Shown: positions 1 through 12,440, counted from the stretch's first letter. The stretch is DNA of 64,000 nt from Ursus arctos (GCF_023065955.2 NW_026623100.1:10517001-10581000); one strand, 5' to 3'. Numbers and translations: made by a program. The notes: generated by a model not told the origin, from the sequence alone.

Positions 1-1560
1 ATTAAACGGTAATTCCCCATTCCCCTCCCCCTTCCTCCAGCCTCTGAAGACTATCATAAAACTTTTTGTCTGTCTGAATTTGACTACTCTAGATACTTCA
101 CATAAGCAGAATTTTATAATATTTGTCCTTTTGTATCTTGCTTATTTCACTTAGCATAATGTCCTGAAGATTCATCTATGTTGTAGCATGTATCAGAATT
201 TCCTTTTTTTTTTTTTTTTAGATTCTATTTATTTATTTGTCAGAGAGAGAGAGAAAGAGAGCACAAGCAGGGGATTAGCACGCAGAGGGAGAAGCAGGCT
301 CCCTGTTGAGCAAGGAGCTTGATGCGGGACTAGATCCCAGGACCCTGGGATCATGACCTGAGCTGAAGGCGGATGCTTAACAGACTGAGCCAGCCAGGCA
401 TCCAAGAATTTCCTTCTTTTTAAGGCTGGATAATATTCCATTGTACATATATATCAAATTTTGTCCATTTATCCGTTGATGGACAGTTGCATTGCTTCTG
501 TCTTTTGGCTATTGGGAGTAATTCTGCTATGACCATGAGTATATAAATATCTCTTTGAGACCCTGCTTTCAATTATTTTGGGTAAATACAGAACAGTGGA
601 ATTGCTGGATCATACAATATTCTACTTTTAATTTATTGAGGAGCTGCCATACCGTTTTCTCTAGCAGCTGAACCATTTTACATTCCCATCAATAACAAAA
701 AGTTCCAATCTCTCTATGTCCTTACAAACACTTGTTATATTCTGGGGTTAACTGGAAACTCTTCATTTAACTTACATTTCTGAGAGATAATTTTGTTGGA
801 TATGGAAATCTTGATTGAAAGTTATTTTTCCTAGCACTTCGGATATGTCATCCTACTGCTTTCTGGCTTGTATTGTTTCTGATGATAAATCAGCTGTTAG
901 TCTTCTGGAATTCTCTTAGAACAGTTGAGAAGTCAGCTGTTAATCTTATTAGGGTATATACTGAGTTGTTTTTCTCTTGCTGCTTTCAAATTTTTCTTTT
1001 TGTTTTTAGTTTCAACATCTTGAGTATGATGTGTCTGAATATTGGTATCTTTGTGTTTATCCTCCTTTTAGTTTGTTATGCTTATTGGACGTGTAGGTTA
1101 ATATTTACATCAAATTTGTGACTTTTTAGCCATCATTTATTGAGATATTTTTTCTGCTTCTTCTTTCTCTCCTGTTTTCTGGTATTTCCGGTACATGTAT
1201 ATTGCTGAGTTTAATAGTGTCTTACATTTTTCTGAGGCTCTGTTCATTTTTCTTCATTTTTTTTCTCTTTGGCCTTCAGATTGCATACCCAAATTCATAG
1301 TTAAAGCAGTTCCTTTCTTTGGAATGTGGTTAGAGAGTGTACCTTTATTACTGCCAGTTGAGGTGGGCAGAGGGTAAAAAGGGGAGTAAAAAAGGGGGCC
1401 ATTGAAGCTGAGTAGAGCAATTCTCCAGGCCTTTAATATAGGGGAAAGCTCTTCTTATGAGAAAAACCAGCTTTTCAGCTGGGAAAACATGTTCCTGGGA
1501 TCCTGTCTGAGCCCCTTCTCTTTCTGTGGTTCCATGACTTAATATTGGGGGAAAGCCCAT
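1..1560 (-). mobile_element. Degraded L1 (mammalian L1M-type), antisense
   Basis: Read on the minus strand this is an old LINE-1 3' region. The + strand shows the antisense of the usual L1 tail, such as CTTATTTCACTTAGCATAAT near 146, 'catgttgtagcatgtatcag' near 178, then GGATAATATTCCATTGTA near 427 and an AT-rich stretch with 'gataaatcagctgttagtct' near 884. No ORF is intact. A CAN-SINE interrupts it at 206-404. The subfamily is not assigned. Open frames inside, such as 873-1121, are antisense L1 and not genes. Confidence 0.8.
206..404 (-). mobile_element. SINEC: CAN-SINE (SINEC), antisense
   Basis: tRNA-Lys-derived carnivore SINE on the minus strand. It starts with the poly-T/AATCT tail, then GAGAGAGA, the AAGCAGGCTCCCTG body, and the antisense of the tRNA-like head (GACTGAGCCAGCCAGGC). 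An 11-bp target-site duplication, AGAATTTCCTT, occurs at 195-205 and 405-415, so the copy is complete and inserted into the flanking L1. Confidence 0.95.
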
Positions 1561-1562
1561 TC

Positions 1563-2940
1563 CCCTTTTTTAACTGAGGTATAATTAACACAACCTTATA
1601 TTAGTTTCAGGTGTACAACATATTGATTTGTTATTTGTATACATTGTGAAATGATCACAGTAAGTCTAGTTAACACCTGTCACTATACATAGTTATAATT
1701 TTTCTTTTTTATGATGAGAACTTTTAGGATCTACTCTCTTCGAAACCTTCAAATACACAATACAGTATTATTAACTATGATTGCCATGCTGCACATTACA
1801 TCCCCATGGCTTATTTACTTTATAACTGGAAGTTTGTATTCTTTGGCTCCTTTCACCTGTTTTATCCACACTCCACCCCTCACCTCTGGCAACCACGAAT
1901 CTTTTCTTGTATCTATGAACTTGTTTTTTTTTTAAAGATGCCTTTTTAAAGATTTATAAGTTATCCTTTCTCTATCTGACTTATTTTATTTATTGCAATG
2001 CCCTTGAAGTTCATCCATGTTGTAGCAAATGGCAAAGTATCATTCTTTTTTTATGATTGAATAATACTCAAATATATATATATACACATACACACCACAT
2101 TTTCTTTATCCATTCATCTAACATTGCACACTTAGGTTGTTTCTGTACCTTGGCTATTGTAAATAATATTGTAATGAACATGGAGTTGCTTATGTCTTTT
2201 TTGAATTAGTGTTTTTATTTTCTTTGAGTGAATACCTGGAAGTGGAATTGAGTGATCATATGGCAGTGCTATTTTTAATTTTTTGAGGAACCTCTATACT
2301 ATTCACCACAGTGGGATTTACATTCCCACCAATAGTGCATAGGGTTCCCTTTTCTCCACATCCTCATCAACACTTGTTATTTCTTGTCTTTTTAAAAAAG
2401 ATTTTATTTATTCATTTTAGAGAGAGAGAGTGGGCAAGCAAGAGAGAGAGAGAGCATGAGCAGGGGGAGAGGGAGCAGCAGACTCCCTACTGAGCAGGGA
2501 GATCAATGCGGCTCCATCCCAGGGTCCTGGGGGGACCTGAGCCAAAGCCAGATGCTTAACTGACTGAGCTACCCAGGCACCACTCTTGTTTTTTTGGTAA
2601 TGGCCATTCTAACGGGTGTGAGCTGGTATCTCATTTTGGTTTTAATCTGCATTTCCCTTGATGATTAGTGATGTTGAGCACCTTTTTAGGTAGCTTTTGG
2701 CCATGTGTATGTCTTCTTTGGAAAAATATATATTCAGAGCCTCCGCCCATTTTTTAATTTGATTGTTTGGGGGTTTTGGCTATTAAGTTGTATGAGTTCT
2801 TTATATATTTTGGATACTAACCCCTCATCAGATATGATTTGCAAATATTTTCTTCCATTTGGTAGGCTGTCTTTTCATTTTGTTAGTGGTTTCCTTTGCC
2901 ACGCAGGCGTTTTTTGTGTTTTAAATTTTTGTTGCTGTAC
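1563..2940 (-). mobile_element. L1 3' UTR/ORF2 end, antisense
   Basis: Antisense L1 of a younger mammalian type. Recognisable blocks on + are TTAGTTTCAGGTGTACAACA (1601), the ACTTTATAACTGGAAGTTTGT block (1818), 'catccatgttgtagcaaatg' (2013), TACATTCCCACCAATAGTGCA (2320) and GAGTTCTTTATATATTTTGG (2794). It is broken by a CAN-SINE at 2,394-2,583. There is no intact reading frame. Confidence 0.9.
2394..2583 (-). mobile_element. SINEC: CAN-SINE (SINEC), antisense
   Basis: Complete carnivore SINE inside the L1, with the A-tail antisense (AAAAAAGATTTTATTTATTC), a GA-rich stretch, the GACTCCCTACTGAGCAGGGAG body and the tRNA head antisense ACTGAGCTACCCAGGCAC. Imperfect TSD TCTTGTCTTTTT/TCTTGTTTTTTT at 2,382 and 2,584. 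Confidence 0.93.
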
Positions 2941-3665
2941 TTAGAGGAAATTTTGCATCTTATACCTACACATTTAGTAAATTGAATACCATATTTCATA
3001 AAGCTTCAACAAATAAGAAGAGATAAAATTTATAAATATCCCATTTTTTTCCCTCAGGAAATGAAGAATTAATATTTTATGATTATTTCACTTTTTTGAG
3101 GTAATATTAATTATCTGTATGGTCACTGAGCTGGTATCTATTTACGTATGACAGATATGGTGGCCTGTTTCAGTGATTTAAGGAAAAAAAATCCATCATC
3201 TGTTTACTCTACTCATTTATATATATTTTGTTGAGTAAGATTTAAACCAGTTTTATCTCAGTATAATACAGACTTTATGGTAATTATTAATGCATTTGCA
3301 TCATCTCTTAGGCACTAGCATCTGATATAATAGAGATGCTGTTTTTCAGTATTCTGAAATAGAAATATTCTGACTCTTCAATGTGATAGAAATGTCTTCT
3401 GCTTCCTCAGTTTTCTTAAAAGGCTGTGGAGTCTCAGGGATTGTTATTAAACATCTTTAATGATGTTTCCATCAAAGCCAGGGCAATTTGAAGTAAGCCT
3501 AGCTCAAGGGAAGCTAATTAACTTCATCTGTGCTTGTTTATACTTCAGGATAATGGCCTCTAGACAAATAGGCCTAGGTTTGATTTACTTCTGATGACAG
3601 TAATAGAGAGAATCAAGAATGTGTCTCGTGGTTATCTTGTTTCTGATTATTTTCAAAGGAAAATG
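2941..3665. other. Non-coding interval
   Basis: AT-rich DNA with frequent stops in all frames. I see no gene, no clear interspersed repeat and no strong regulatory motif. Confidence 0.6.
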
Positions 3666-3743
3666 GGTTTTTTAGATGTAATGGACATAACATTTTATTA
3701 GTTTCAGATATACAACATTATGATTTGATATTTGTATATATTG
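3666..3743 (-). mobile_element. 78-bp L1 3'-end insertion with TSD
   Basis: A very short antisense L1 3' end (ATTAGTTTCAGATATACAAC, the same segment as at 1601) bounded by a perfect 12-bp direct repeat, CAAAGGAAAATG, at 3,654-3,665 and 3,744-3,755. This is a severely 5'-truncated L1 insertion. Confidence 0.8.
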
Positions 3744-3814
3744 CAAAGGAAAATGTTATCTGTATTTAAGTATAAGCTTAATTTGGTATTTAATTTCATA
3801 TAATTTTTCCTGTT

Positions 3815-3930
3815 TTTCTTTCATTGGACTATTGTAACATTTTTCACCAATTTAGCCTTAAGCACCAGTGACTTTCATGTGATAGATATCCAATAAATAT
3901 TTGTTGAATGAACACATGAGTGAAACCTAT
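3815..3930 (+). repeat. L2 LINE 3' end
   Basis: The terminal part matches the L2 3' end on +: CCAATAAATATTTGTTGAATGAA at 3,890-3,912, a strong signature of this ancient CR1-like LINE. It holds an AATAAA but there is no evidence of use by a gene. Confidence 0.75.
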
Positions 3931-3972
3931 TTTTCAAGTTTATTGGGACAAAGAGTTTCTCTCAGTACTTTT

Positions 3973-4126
3973 TTTTCTTTTTTAAATTTTATAATAATAT
4001 TTTTTATTATATTTTGTTAGTCACCATACAGTACAACCCTAGTTTTTGATGTAAAGTTCCATGATTCATTACTTGCGTATAACACCCAGTGCACCATGCA
4101 ATATGTGCCCTCCTTAATACCCATCA
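3973..4126 (-). mobile_element. Young carnivore L1 3' end, 5'-truncated
   Basis: Antisense carnivore L1 3' UTR: poly-T/AT-rich tail, TTAGTCACCATACAGTACA, TTCCATGATTCATTACTTGC, 'ataacacccagtgcaccatg' and 'ccctccttaatacccatca'. A perfect 11-bp TSD, TCAGTACTTTT, flanks it at 3,962-3,972 and 4,127-4,137. Low decay suggests a carnivore-lineage insertion. Confidence 0.9.
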
Positions 4127-4137
4127 TCAGTACTTTT

Positions 4138-4583
4138 CTGTTACTCTAGGAATTTACTGAAGTTGCACTCCAGTGCAGACTGTCTCAACATGTTTCCCAA
4201 ACATCTGCCAAATGGCTGGTAAAGTACATGCCTCTCCATTGGCAATATAGACTTTGCACTACTGAGGGGTTCTCTTCAATTGCATTTAAGTTTTTGAAAC
4301 ATGACCCACTTACCTCCACCTTCTAAACATTTCTAATTAAACAAAACATATCTTTAATAAGTCTATGTAATGATTTGTATAATCATTTCTTCAGAGAAAA
4401 AGCAGACAGCAGGTCTTTGCACAAGTGAGTGAAAGGCAAATCTGAAGAAGGTGGTCACAAGCAGGAAACAATTCAAGAACACTTCCTCAGCAGCACAGGG
4501 TTGTAAAAGTCAATAATGAAGTTAACCCATGAGGAAAAAGTTACTTTGAACATTTTCAGGACTTCTGTTTGGAAGATGGCAGC
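4138..4583. other. Non-coding interval
   Basis: No ORF, repeat or motif that I can support between the L1 3' end and the next SINE. Confidence 0.55.
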
Positions 4584-4596
4584 TAATTCTGGGTTT

Positions 4597-4790
4597 TTTG
4601 TTTAAAGATTTTATTTATTTATTTGACAGAGAGAGACAGCCAGGGAGAGAGGGAACACAAGTAGGGGGAGTGGGAGAGGAAGAAGCAGGCTCCTAGCAGA
4701 GGAGCCTGATGTAGGGCTCGATCCCAGAACACTGGGATCACGCCCTGAGCCGAAAGCAGACGCTTAACAACTGTGCCACCCAGGCGCCCC
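4597..4790 (-). mobile_element. SINEC: CAN-SINE, arctoid-type subfamily, antisense
   Basis: Antisense SINE with the GACAGCCAGGGAGAGAGGGA and AGGAGCCTGATGTAGGGCTC blocks, ending CCACCCAGGCGCCCC. The GAGAGAGGGAACACAAG body type marks a younger subfamily than the flanking L1. Perfect 13-bp TSD TAATTCTGGGTTT at 4,584-4,596 and 4,791-4,803. Confidence 0.96.
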
Positions 4791-4803
4791 TAATTCTGGG
4801 TTT

Positions 4804-5899
4804 GTAAGCATTAATATAAGGCCTAATTACCTCTATTAGAGGAAAGCCATATTAAATGCCTTAAAGAAAAATACCTCTTAGTAACAACTATACAAACTGG
4901 GAAAAACTTTTTATAATAAGTGATTGAATGTATATTTATATATAATATATCCACAGAAACCCAGAACTTTCAATTTCCTATTGCAAAAAATTTCCATGTG
5001 TTAAAAGTTCTAAACTGTTTGTGATCAGAATTTTACACTTGCTCTAGAAAAAAAAAATTTTTTTCTTCCAATTCCACCTTGATTGAATTATGGTGACTGC
5101 TATAACTGATCTCCATTTGACAATGGCAGCCCCATTATTGTGACATTTTTCGAGTCCCTCTGCTTACCTACAAACCTTAGTTACTTGTGAAGTTTGACTT
5201 GTTCAGAGATAAGGATTTTCAGCAAGTAGATCCAAAGATAAATGACTTTAGATTTTCAACAAGTTCCCATCTAGCAGTCAGCCTTCAAAGGTTTTGAAAT
5301 AAACATCTTCACTGGTATAAGTGGGTAATTCATACATGAAGTAAAAGAACAGTATCTCCCTTTATAGCAATGAATAGCAGATTTTTATAGGGTAATTCTT
5401 GATGAGACAGAATGAATAGAAATTATCTATTTGAAGAGTTTCCAGAGATCATCAAAACCAAACAGGGCAGACTACTGTCCCTCTGGGTGCTTCTTTATGC
5501 TATTCTCCTTGTGTGGTATTGCTCATTGTTTTGAAGCTATCTGGGCAAAATAAAACAGACATCTCTGAATTCTTCATAGAAGTTTTTCTTTTTCTGGCAA
5601 ACAACGTTTTTGTGCCATGATCTCATAGGATCACAGACCCGACATCTGATAGGCCAGATATATTGAGAAAGGCTAGAAAAAGTCATATATAGGGATGAGG
5701 GAAGAAGTATTTGATCTCAATTTTCTGTATTTTATTATAAGAAAAATCTAATCATGAATGAATAAAAATAATAATACTTTGCAGTACTTCATAGAATGCA
5801 TTTTGTTATAAAGTATTATAATCTTACAGAAAAGTACACAATACAAATGTTTTAGTGAACTAAATGATCACAGATCCCCAAAGAACTTCTGGGTGAAGA
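4804..5899. other. Non-coding interval
   Basis: About 1.1 kb of AT-rich unique sequence. Every frame is closed. I see no recognisable repeat, exon or promoter. Confidence 0.55.
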
Positions 5900-8073
5900 T
5901 ATGGAGCACATCAAGTATCTCAGCAGTTATCTTGGCACCTATCTCAATCACTATTCCTGTCTCTCCAAATAACCAGTGTCCTGATTGTTTTATTTTCTTA
6001 TATAATTTACTTTCTAATAATTTAGTTTTTCTTATAGTTTAGTCTCCCATCTGGAGACTTATAAATGGAATCATAGGGTATATATTCCTTTCTTTTTATT
6101 TTCATTAAATATTTTGTTTTTGAAGTTTACCACTGTTGCTAAATTTATCCCTGTAGCTGTAGTTTCAGCTTGTTTGTTTTTATTGTCCTGTATTACTCCG
6201 TTTTACAAATATGACACAAGTTATTCATTCTTCTGGTAGTGGGCATTTGGGTTGTTTCCTGATTTGGGCTCTTGAGAATGATGCTGCTATAAACATTTGT
6301 GTGTATCTCTCTTGGTGCACGTGACACGTAGAAGTGGAATTACTTGTTAGAGAGTATGCATATGTTCACCTTCTTAAATAATACCAAATTGTTCTCCAAA
6401 GTACTTGCACACCAGCACAATGGGAGTCTAAGGGAGTTCACAGTGCCCCACCAGCTTGGTATGGTCTGTCTTTTCATTTTTTGTCCTGATGGTAGGTGGA
6501 AAATGGTGTCTCACTGTGGCTTTAATTTGCATTTCCTTAATGTCTTAATGTGGTTGAACACCTTTTCAGATACTTATTTCCCTATTGGTGTATTTGTGAT
6601 GTTACTATTCAAGCCTTTTACCTAATTTTTTGTTAGGCTTTCTGTCTTAGTAATTTATAGTTCTTTATATATTCTAGATACAAGCCCAAAACCTTCTGCC
6701 GAGGCTTGCTTTTTTACTCATTTAATGATGTCTTTTAATAAACAAATTCTTTATTTTAATAATGTCCAATTTATCAGTAATTTTCTATATGAATAAGTAT
6801 TTCTTCCATCCTGTTTAAGAAGTTTGTCTCTACCTTAAGGTGATAACAATGTCTCATATTCTCTTCTATATACCTTTTTGGTTTTCTTGTTAATTTCAGA
6901 ACTACAGTCCATCTGGAATTGATTTTTGTGTAGAGTTGAGGTAGGCATTGAGATTTTTAAAAATTCCATTTAAAGTTTCCAACTAACTCAGCACCATTTG
7001 TCTTTTTTCCACTTGTATGCACTACTACTTGTCCTATCAACTATCCAAATACGTGTGGCTTTGTTTTGGGGCTCTATACCATTCCATTGGTCTATTTTTC
7101 TATCTGACAAATAAACCTCATTGTTTTAGTTGCTATAGCTTTACGATGAAGTTTTGCTATCTTTCACGTTATTGTTCTTCGAAAGTATCTTGGCTGTTTT
7201 TGCTTTTGCATTCCCATATAATTTAAAAATCATTATTGAAATTCCATTTAAAACCTGTTATGATTTTTAATGTGCTGAATGAAATCTATGGATACATTTG
7301 GAGAGAACTGACATCTTTCTAATATTGAGTCTTCTAATCCATGAACATATATTCTTCTATTTGTTTTACTTTTTTCAGTAATACTCATAGTTTTCTGTGT
7401 TAAGATGTTGATCCACATATTTTAAAATATTAAAATATTTGTTACTAGGTATTTGAATTTTTGATGCTTTTGTAAATGAGTACATATTGTCTTAAATTTT
7501 TATTTTTTTTATTCTTGCTGATGTATAAAATTCATTTGAATTCTGTATTTTGATCTTGTACTCTACACAGCAACCTTGGTAAAAGTCACTGATTCATTCT
7601 AATAATTTAGTGATAAATTCTTATGGATTTCCTACATATTTAATCATATCACCCATGGAAAATCATATTTTTATTTTGTCACAATTCTTACACTTTTTGT
7701 TTTTTCTTGATGTAGTGCACTGGCTAGGACCACCCACGTGAAGCTGAAGAGAAGTGATGATAATGGACACTCTTGTCATCTTCTTTATCATTATAGAGGG
7801 AAAGATTTCAACATTTCACCATTAAGTATGATATTTGCTATAGGCTAGTGTTCTTTTTTAAGGTACTATTTATAAGATTAACAAAGTTAACTTTAATTTC
7901 TAATTCAAGAGATTTAATCCTAAATGGATGTTGAATCATTTTCTGCATCTATTTTGGTCATATTACTTTCTCCTTTAATATGTTGATGTAGTTAATTTGT
8001 GTTGATTGATTTTCAAATGTTGGTTTAACCTTGTACTCCTGGAATAAAGTCAACTGAGTTTTTAAATGTTAGC

Positions 8074-8269
8074 CCTTTTTTTGAGAGAGAGAGAGAAAGC
8101 ACACACATACAAGCAGGAAGGGGCAGAGGGAGAAAGAGAATCTTAAACAGGCTCCACACCAAGTGAGTGCAGAGTCCAAGGTGGGGTTCAACCCCATGAC
8201 CGTGAGGTCATGACCAGAGCCAAAATCAAAAGTCGGTCACTTAACCGATTGAGCCATCCAGGTACCCCT
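8074..8269 (-). mobile_element. SINEC: CAN-SINE (older copy), antisense
   Basis: Diverged antisense SINE in L1 ORF2 sequence: GAGAGAGAGAGAAAGC, a GCAGAGTCCAAGGTGGGGTT body and head antisense GAGCCATCCAGGTACCCC. Imperfect TSD around AAATGTTAGCC/ACATGTTAACC. The body (CAGAGTCC..) is of the older SINEC type. Confidence 0.9.
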
Positions 8270-9057
8270 ACATGTTAACCTTCTTATGTATTGGTAATTT
8301 GATTTGCTAATATTGTGTTTGATATTTTTGCTCATGAATGAAATTGAGCTGTGTGAATTTTCATTCTTATAATGGTCTTACCAGGTTTTGGTATTAAGAT
8401 TAAGCCAGCCTCCAAAAATGAATTAGGAACTATCTATTTTCTGGGAGAGTATTGTAAGAGTGGTGAAGCCACCTGGGCCTGTAGTTTTCATTATGGGAAG
8501 GTTTTCAATTACAAATTCATTTTCTTTAATAGTAATAGGGCTATTCAAATATCCGTCTTAAGTCAGTTTTAGTATTTTGAATTTTTTAAAGGAATTTGTC
8601 CGTTCAACATAAAATTTTAGACATAATATTGTACATAAAATCATGCAGGTATCTCTTTAATGTAGCAGGATCTGTAATGATGTCCCTTTTCTCATTCCTC
8701 ATATCAACTACTTTCGCCTTCCTTCTCTCATTTTTTTCCGCAATCTCAGCAGGAATACTTCAATTTTATTAGTCTTTTCAAAGAATCTGTTTCTGGCTTT
8801 GTTGATCCTTTTCACTTGCTTTTTGGTTTCTATTTTACCAATTTCTTCTCTTTTCTGTTCTCCATTTTAAGAATAATTTGCTGTTATTTTGTCTAAATTC
8901 TTGAGGATGGATGCTTACATCAGATTTTCAGTCTTCTTTTCTAATACATATGTTTTGAACAGAATAAATTTTCCACTAAAGCAAAGTATTTGGGTGCATC
9001 TCACAATTTCGTGAGATTTTTTTCATTAATGACTGGTTAAAAATATTTTATAATCTC

Positions 9058-9241
9058 AGGACACCTGGGTGGTTCAACTGGTTAAGCATCTGCTTTTGGC
9101 TCAGGTCATGATCCCAGGGTTCTGGGATTGAGTCCCGTGTCAGGCTCCTTGCTCAGTGGGGAGCCTGTTTCTCCCTCTGCCTGCCACTCCCCCTGCTTGT
9201 GCTTTTTCTGACAAATAACTAAATAAATAAAATCTTAAAAG
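9058..9241 (+). mobile_element. SINEC: CAN-SINE (SINEC), sense
   Basis: Sense SINE: ACACCTGGGTGGTTCAACTGG head, TGGCTCAGGTCATGATCCCA B-box region, CCCTCTGCCTGCC stretch and AAATAAATAAAATCTTAAAA tail. Perfect 17-bp TSD AAATATTTTATAATCTC at 9,041-9,057 and 9,242-9,258. Confidence 0.96.
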
Positions 9242-9575
9242 AAATATTTTATAATCTCTATTGTAATTCCTCTTTGACCCATGGGTTATTTTTAAATTAT
9301 ATTTCTTAATTACCAAACATCATTTTTTTCATTATACCCATCCTTGTGGGTGTGTCATGGCTTTGATTTGCATTTCTCTAATGAGTAATGATGTTAAACA
9401 TCTTTTAATTTATTTATTTGCCATTCATATATCTCTAGAGAGATGCCTGTTCAATATTTTGCCCACTTTTAATGGGGTTATTTGTTATTATTATTGAATT
9501 ATAAGAGTTATTTATATATTCTGCATACAAGTACCTTATCAATATACAATTTGCAAATGTTTTGGTTGTCTTTTT

Positions 9576-9760
9576 TTTTTTAAGATTTTATTTATTTATT
9601 TGTCAGAGAGAGAGAGAGCAGGAGGAGGAGGGGAGAGGCAGAGAGAGAAGCAGGCTCCCCACTGAGCAAGGAGCCCGATGTGGGGCTTAATCCCAGGACC
9701 CTGGGATCATGATCCGAGCTGAAGGCAGACACTTAACCAACTGAGCCACCCAGGTGTCCC
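9576..9760 (-). mobile_element. SINEC: CAN-SINE (SINEC), antisense
   Basis: Complete antisense copy with poly-T/AAGATTTTATTTATTTATT start, GAGAGAGAGAGAGCAGGAGG and head antisense CTGAGCCACCCAGGTGTCCC. Perfect 15-bp TSD TTTGGTTGTCTTTTT at 9,561-9,575 and 9,761-9,775. Confidence 0.95.
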
Positions 9761-10975
9761 TTTGGTTGTCTTTTTATTATCTTTGTCTTTAAAATAGTTT
9801 ATGGTGGCTCTAATGTCAGCTTGTTGAACAAAGGTTCTGGTAACATCTATGATATGCTATGAAATTCTCAAATGAATAGGTAGTTTTAGGCAAAAAAAAC
9901 TGGTCTAGCTGCTTAGCTGCCAACACTTCCAGAAAATTCATTTATGCTGTTATTTATATAACATTTTGTCATACTTTATATGCATTCATACAGATCTGTT
10001 AAAAGATATCTGCTACAATGATTTCTGTACGAAGAATTAAAATGTATTTTAAAAGAAGAACAAATTTGTACTATTCATCCCTCTTTTTACTTTCTTGGTG
10101 GCATACTTCAAAACACAAAAGGTTATGATTTGATGAATTACAACATATCTTCTTTTTTATCACTTGTGCCTTCAGGTGTCATATATAAGAAATCAGTGCC
10201 TAACTCAAGGCCACAAATGTTTATTCCTGTGTTTTCTTCTAAGAGATTTATAGTTTTAGCTTTAATATTTTAGGTCTATGATCCACTGTGAGTTAATTTT
10301 CACATATGATGTAAAGAAAGGACCTAAATTCATTCTTCTGCATGTGGACATCCAGTTGTTCTAGTAACATTTGTTGAAAAGATTATTCTTTCCCCATTAA
10401 ATCAACTTTAGCATTATTGTAAAAAATCAATTACCTATAAATATGAGTGTTTATTTCTGTACTATCAATTCTATTCCCTTAATATATAGGTCTATTCTGT
10501 GCCAGTACAACACAGTCTTGATTTCTGTAGCTTTCCAGTAACTTTTGAAACTAGGAAATGGTAGTCCTCCATCTTTGTTCTTTTTAAAGATTATTTTGGC
10601 CACTGTGGGTTTCTTGTATTTCCATGTGAATTTTAGCGTTGACTTGTCAGTTGCTGAAAAAAAAAGTGAGCTGAGTTTCTGACCAGAATTGTATGAAATC
10701 TTTAGATCAGTTTGGGAAGTACTGCCATATTAACAATATTAAGGCTTCTGATCCATGATCATGGGATATCTTCCCATTCACTTAGGTCTCCATTAATTTG
10801 TCTCAATAACATTTTCCAGTTTTCAGTGTACAAGTCTTAGGTTTATTTTGTTAAACTTATTTCTATATATTTTATTATTTTTGATACTATTATAAAAGGG
10901 ATTGCTTTCTTAATATCACTTCAGAGATTTTATTCCTAGTATGGAAATAAAATAGACTTTTATATGTTGATCTTG

Positions 10976-11115
10976 TATACTTTGGCCTATCCTAAGCTTT
11001 TTCTTTTTAGTTTCAATAGTTTCTAGTGAATTTCTTAGGATTTTCTATACTTTAACTTATCCTGAACTTTTTCTTATTAGTTTCAACAGTCTTTAGTGAA
11101 TTTCTTAGGATTTTC
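10976..11115. repeat. 70-bp tandem duplication inside L1
   Basis: Two adjacent copies, 10,976-11,045 and 11,046-11,115. Both start TATACTTT and end GTGAATTTCTTAGGATTTTC, with a few substitutions between them. The local duplication lies in antisense L1 ORF2 sequence. The divergence suggests an old event. Confidence 0.85.
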
Positions 11116-11526
11116 TGTCTACAGAATCATGTCATCTGCAAATGTAGATTGTTTTACTCTTTCTTTCAAATCTGGATATCTTTTATTGCTTTTACTTGCC
11201 AATTTCCCTGGCTAGTTCTTCTAGTACAATGTTGAGTAAAAGTGGTGAGAGTAGATATTTTTGTTCTGTTCCTGATCTTCGGGAAAAAGCATTTAGCTCT
11301 TCATCATTTAATATGTTAGCTGTAGGTTTGTAATAGATTCCCTTTACCAGGTTGATGAAGTTCCCTTCAATCCTTAGCTTGTTGAGAGTTTTTATCTTGA
11401 AAAGTGTTGGATTTTGTCAAATGATTTTTCATCTATTTAGATGCTTATGTGGTATTTGTTCTTTATTCTAGTAATAGATTTATTGCATTGATTGATTTTC
11501 CTATGTTAAACCAACCTTGCATTTTT

Positions 11527-11724
11527 TTTTTAAGATTTGATTTATTTATTTATTCGACAGAGATATAGACAGCCAGAGAGAGAGGGAACACAAGCAGGGG
11601 GAGTGGGAGAGGAAGAAGCAGGCTCACAGCGGAGGAGCCTGATGTGGGGCTCGATCCCACAACGCCGGGATCACGCCCTGAGCCGAAGGCAAACGCTTAA
11701 CCGCTGTGCCACCCAGGCGCCCCT
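11527..11724 (-). mobile_element. SINEC: CAN-SINE, arctoid-type subfamily, antisense
   Basis: Antisense SINE of the younger type: TTTATTCGACAGAGATATAGA, GACAGCCAGAGAGAGAGGGAA, AGGAGCCTGATGTGGGGCTCG and CACCCAGGCGCCCC. TSD AACCTTGCATTTTT at 11,513-11,526 and 11,725-11,738. A 72-codon frame across it is a chance ORF. Confidence 0.96.
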
Positions 11725-12440
11725 AACCTTGCATTTTTGGATCAATCCCACTTAGTCATGGCATATAATCCTCTTCATGTGTTGATGGAATAATTTTACT
11801 AGTGTTTCATTGAGAATTTTTGCATTATTCATAAGGGATATTGGTCTTTAGTTTTCTTTTGTCATTTATCTTTTTGGTACTACCATTTGGTATTCAGGAT
11901 ATAACCAACCTCATAGATAGAGTTGGGATGTGTATATCTAGGAATTTTCTTTCATTAAGCACTTAGTTTGTTGGCATAGAGTTGTTCATACTATTCCTTT
12001 ATAATCCTTTTTCTTTCTGTAAGGTTGATCATGATGCCTTTTTCAATCCTGATTTTAGTTATTTGAATCTTCTTTTCTCTTGGCCAGTTTGGCTAAAGAT
12101 TTGTCAGTTGTATTGATCTTTTCAAATAACCAACTTTTGGTTTATAATCTTTATCAAATTTAGAAATTTTGCAGTGATTTTTCCTTCAAATATTTTTAAA
12201 TTTCTTCTCTCTACTGTCTATCGGAAGTCTAATATGTATCTTAGAACACTTGATATAATAGGTCACTAAGTCTCTGTTCAATTTTATTTTTAGCCTAATT
12301 TTTCTGGCTTTATTTTAGATAAATTCTATAGATAGGTCTTCAAATTCATTCATTTTTCTACAATGTTTAATCTTCTGTTAAGCCCATTTAGTGAATTTTT
12401 AATTTCAGATATTGTGTTTTTCACTTTTAAAAGTTCTATA

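Larger units (their letters stand above)
5900..9330 (-). mobile_element. Long degraded L1, antisense (3' UTR through ORF2)
   Basis: Antisense L1: 'gatgctgctataaacattt' near 6,281, GAAGTGGAATTACTTGTTAG near 6,331, GGCTTTAATTTGCATTTCC near 6,517, then ORF2-derived sequence (ATTCCATTGGTCTATTTTTC near 7,080, GTTTAACCTTGTACTCCTGGA near 8,023). Many stops and frameshifts. CAN-SINEs interrupt it at 8,074 and 9,058. No encoded protein is intact. Confidence 0.85.
9331..12440 (-). mobile_element. Second long degraded L1 block, antisense
   Basis: Restarts with L1 3' sequence (GGCTTTGATTTGCATTTCTC at 9,359) and runs through ORF2-derived antisense sequence (CTGTGAGTTAATTTTCACATA at 10,287, 'tgtctacagaatcatgtcat' at 11,116, GAATCTTCTTTTCTCTTGGCC at 12,065). 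The restart indicates a second element or a tandem insertion rather than a continuation of the first. SINEs interrupt it at 9,576 and 11,527. All frames are broken. Confidence 0.8.

Noticed and set aside
873..1121. Hydrophobic 82-codon + frame resembling a membrane protein
   Set aside because: It is antisense L1. The T-rich strand of L1 yields F/L/I-rich peptides.
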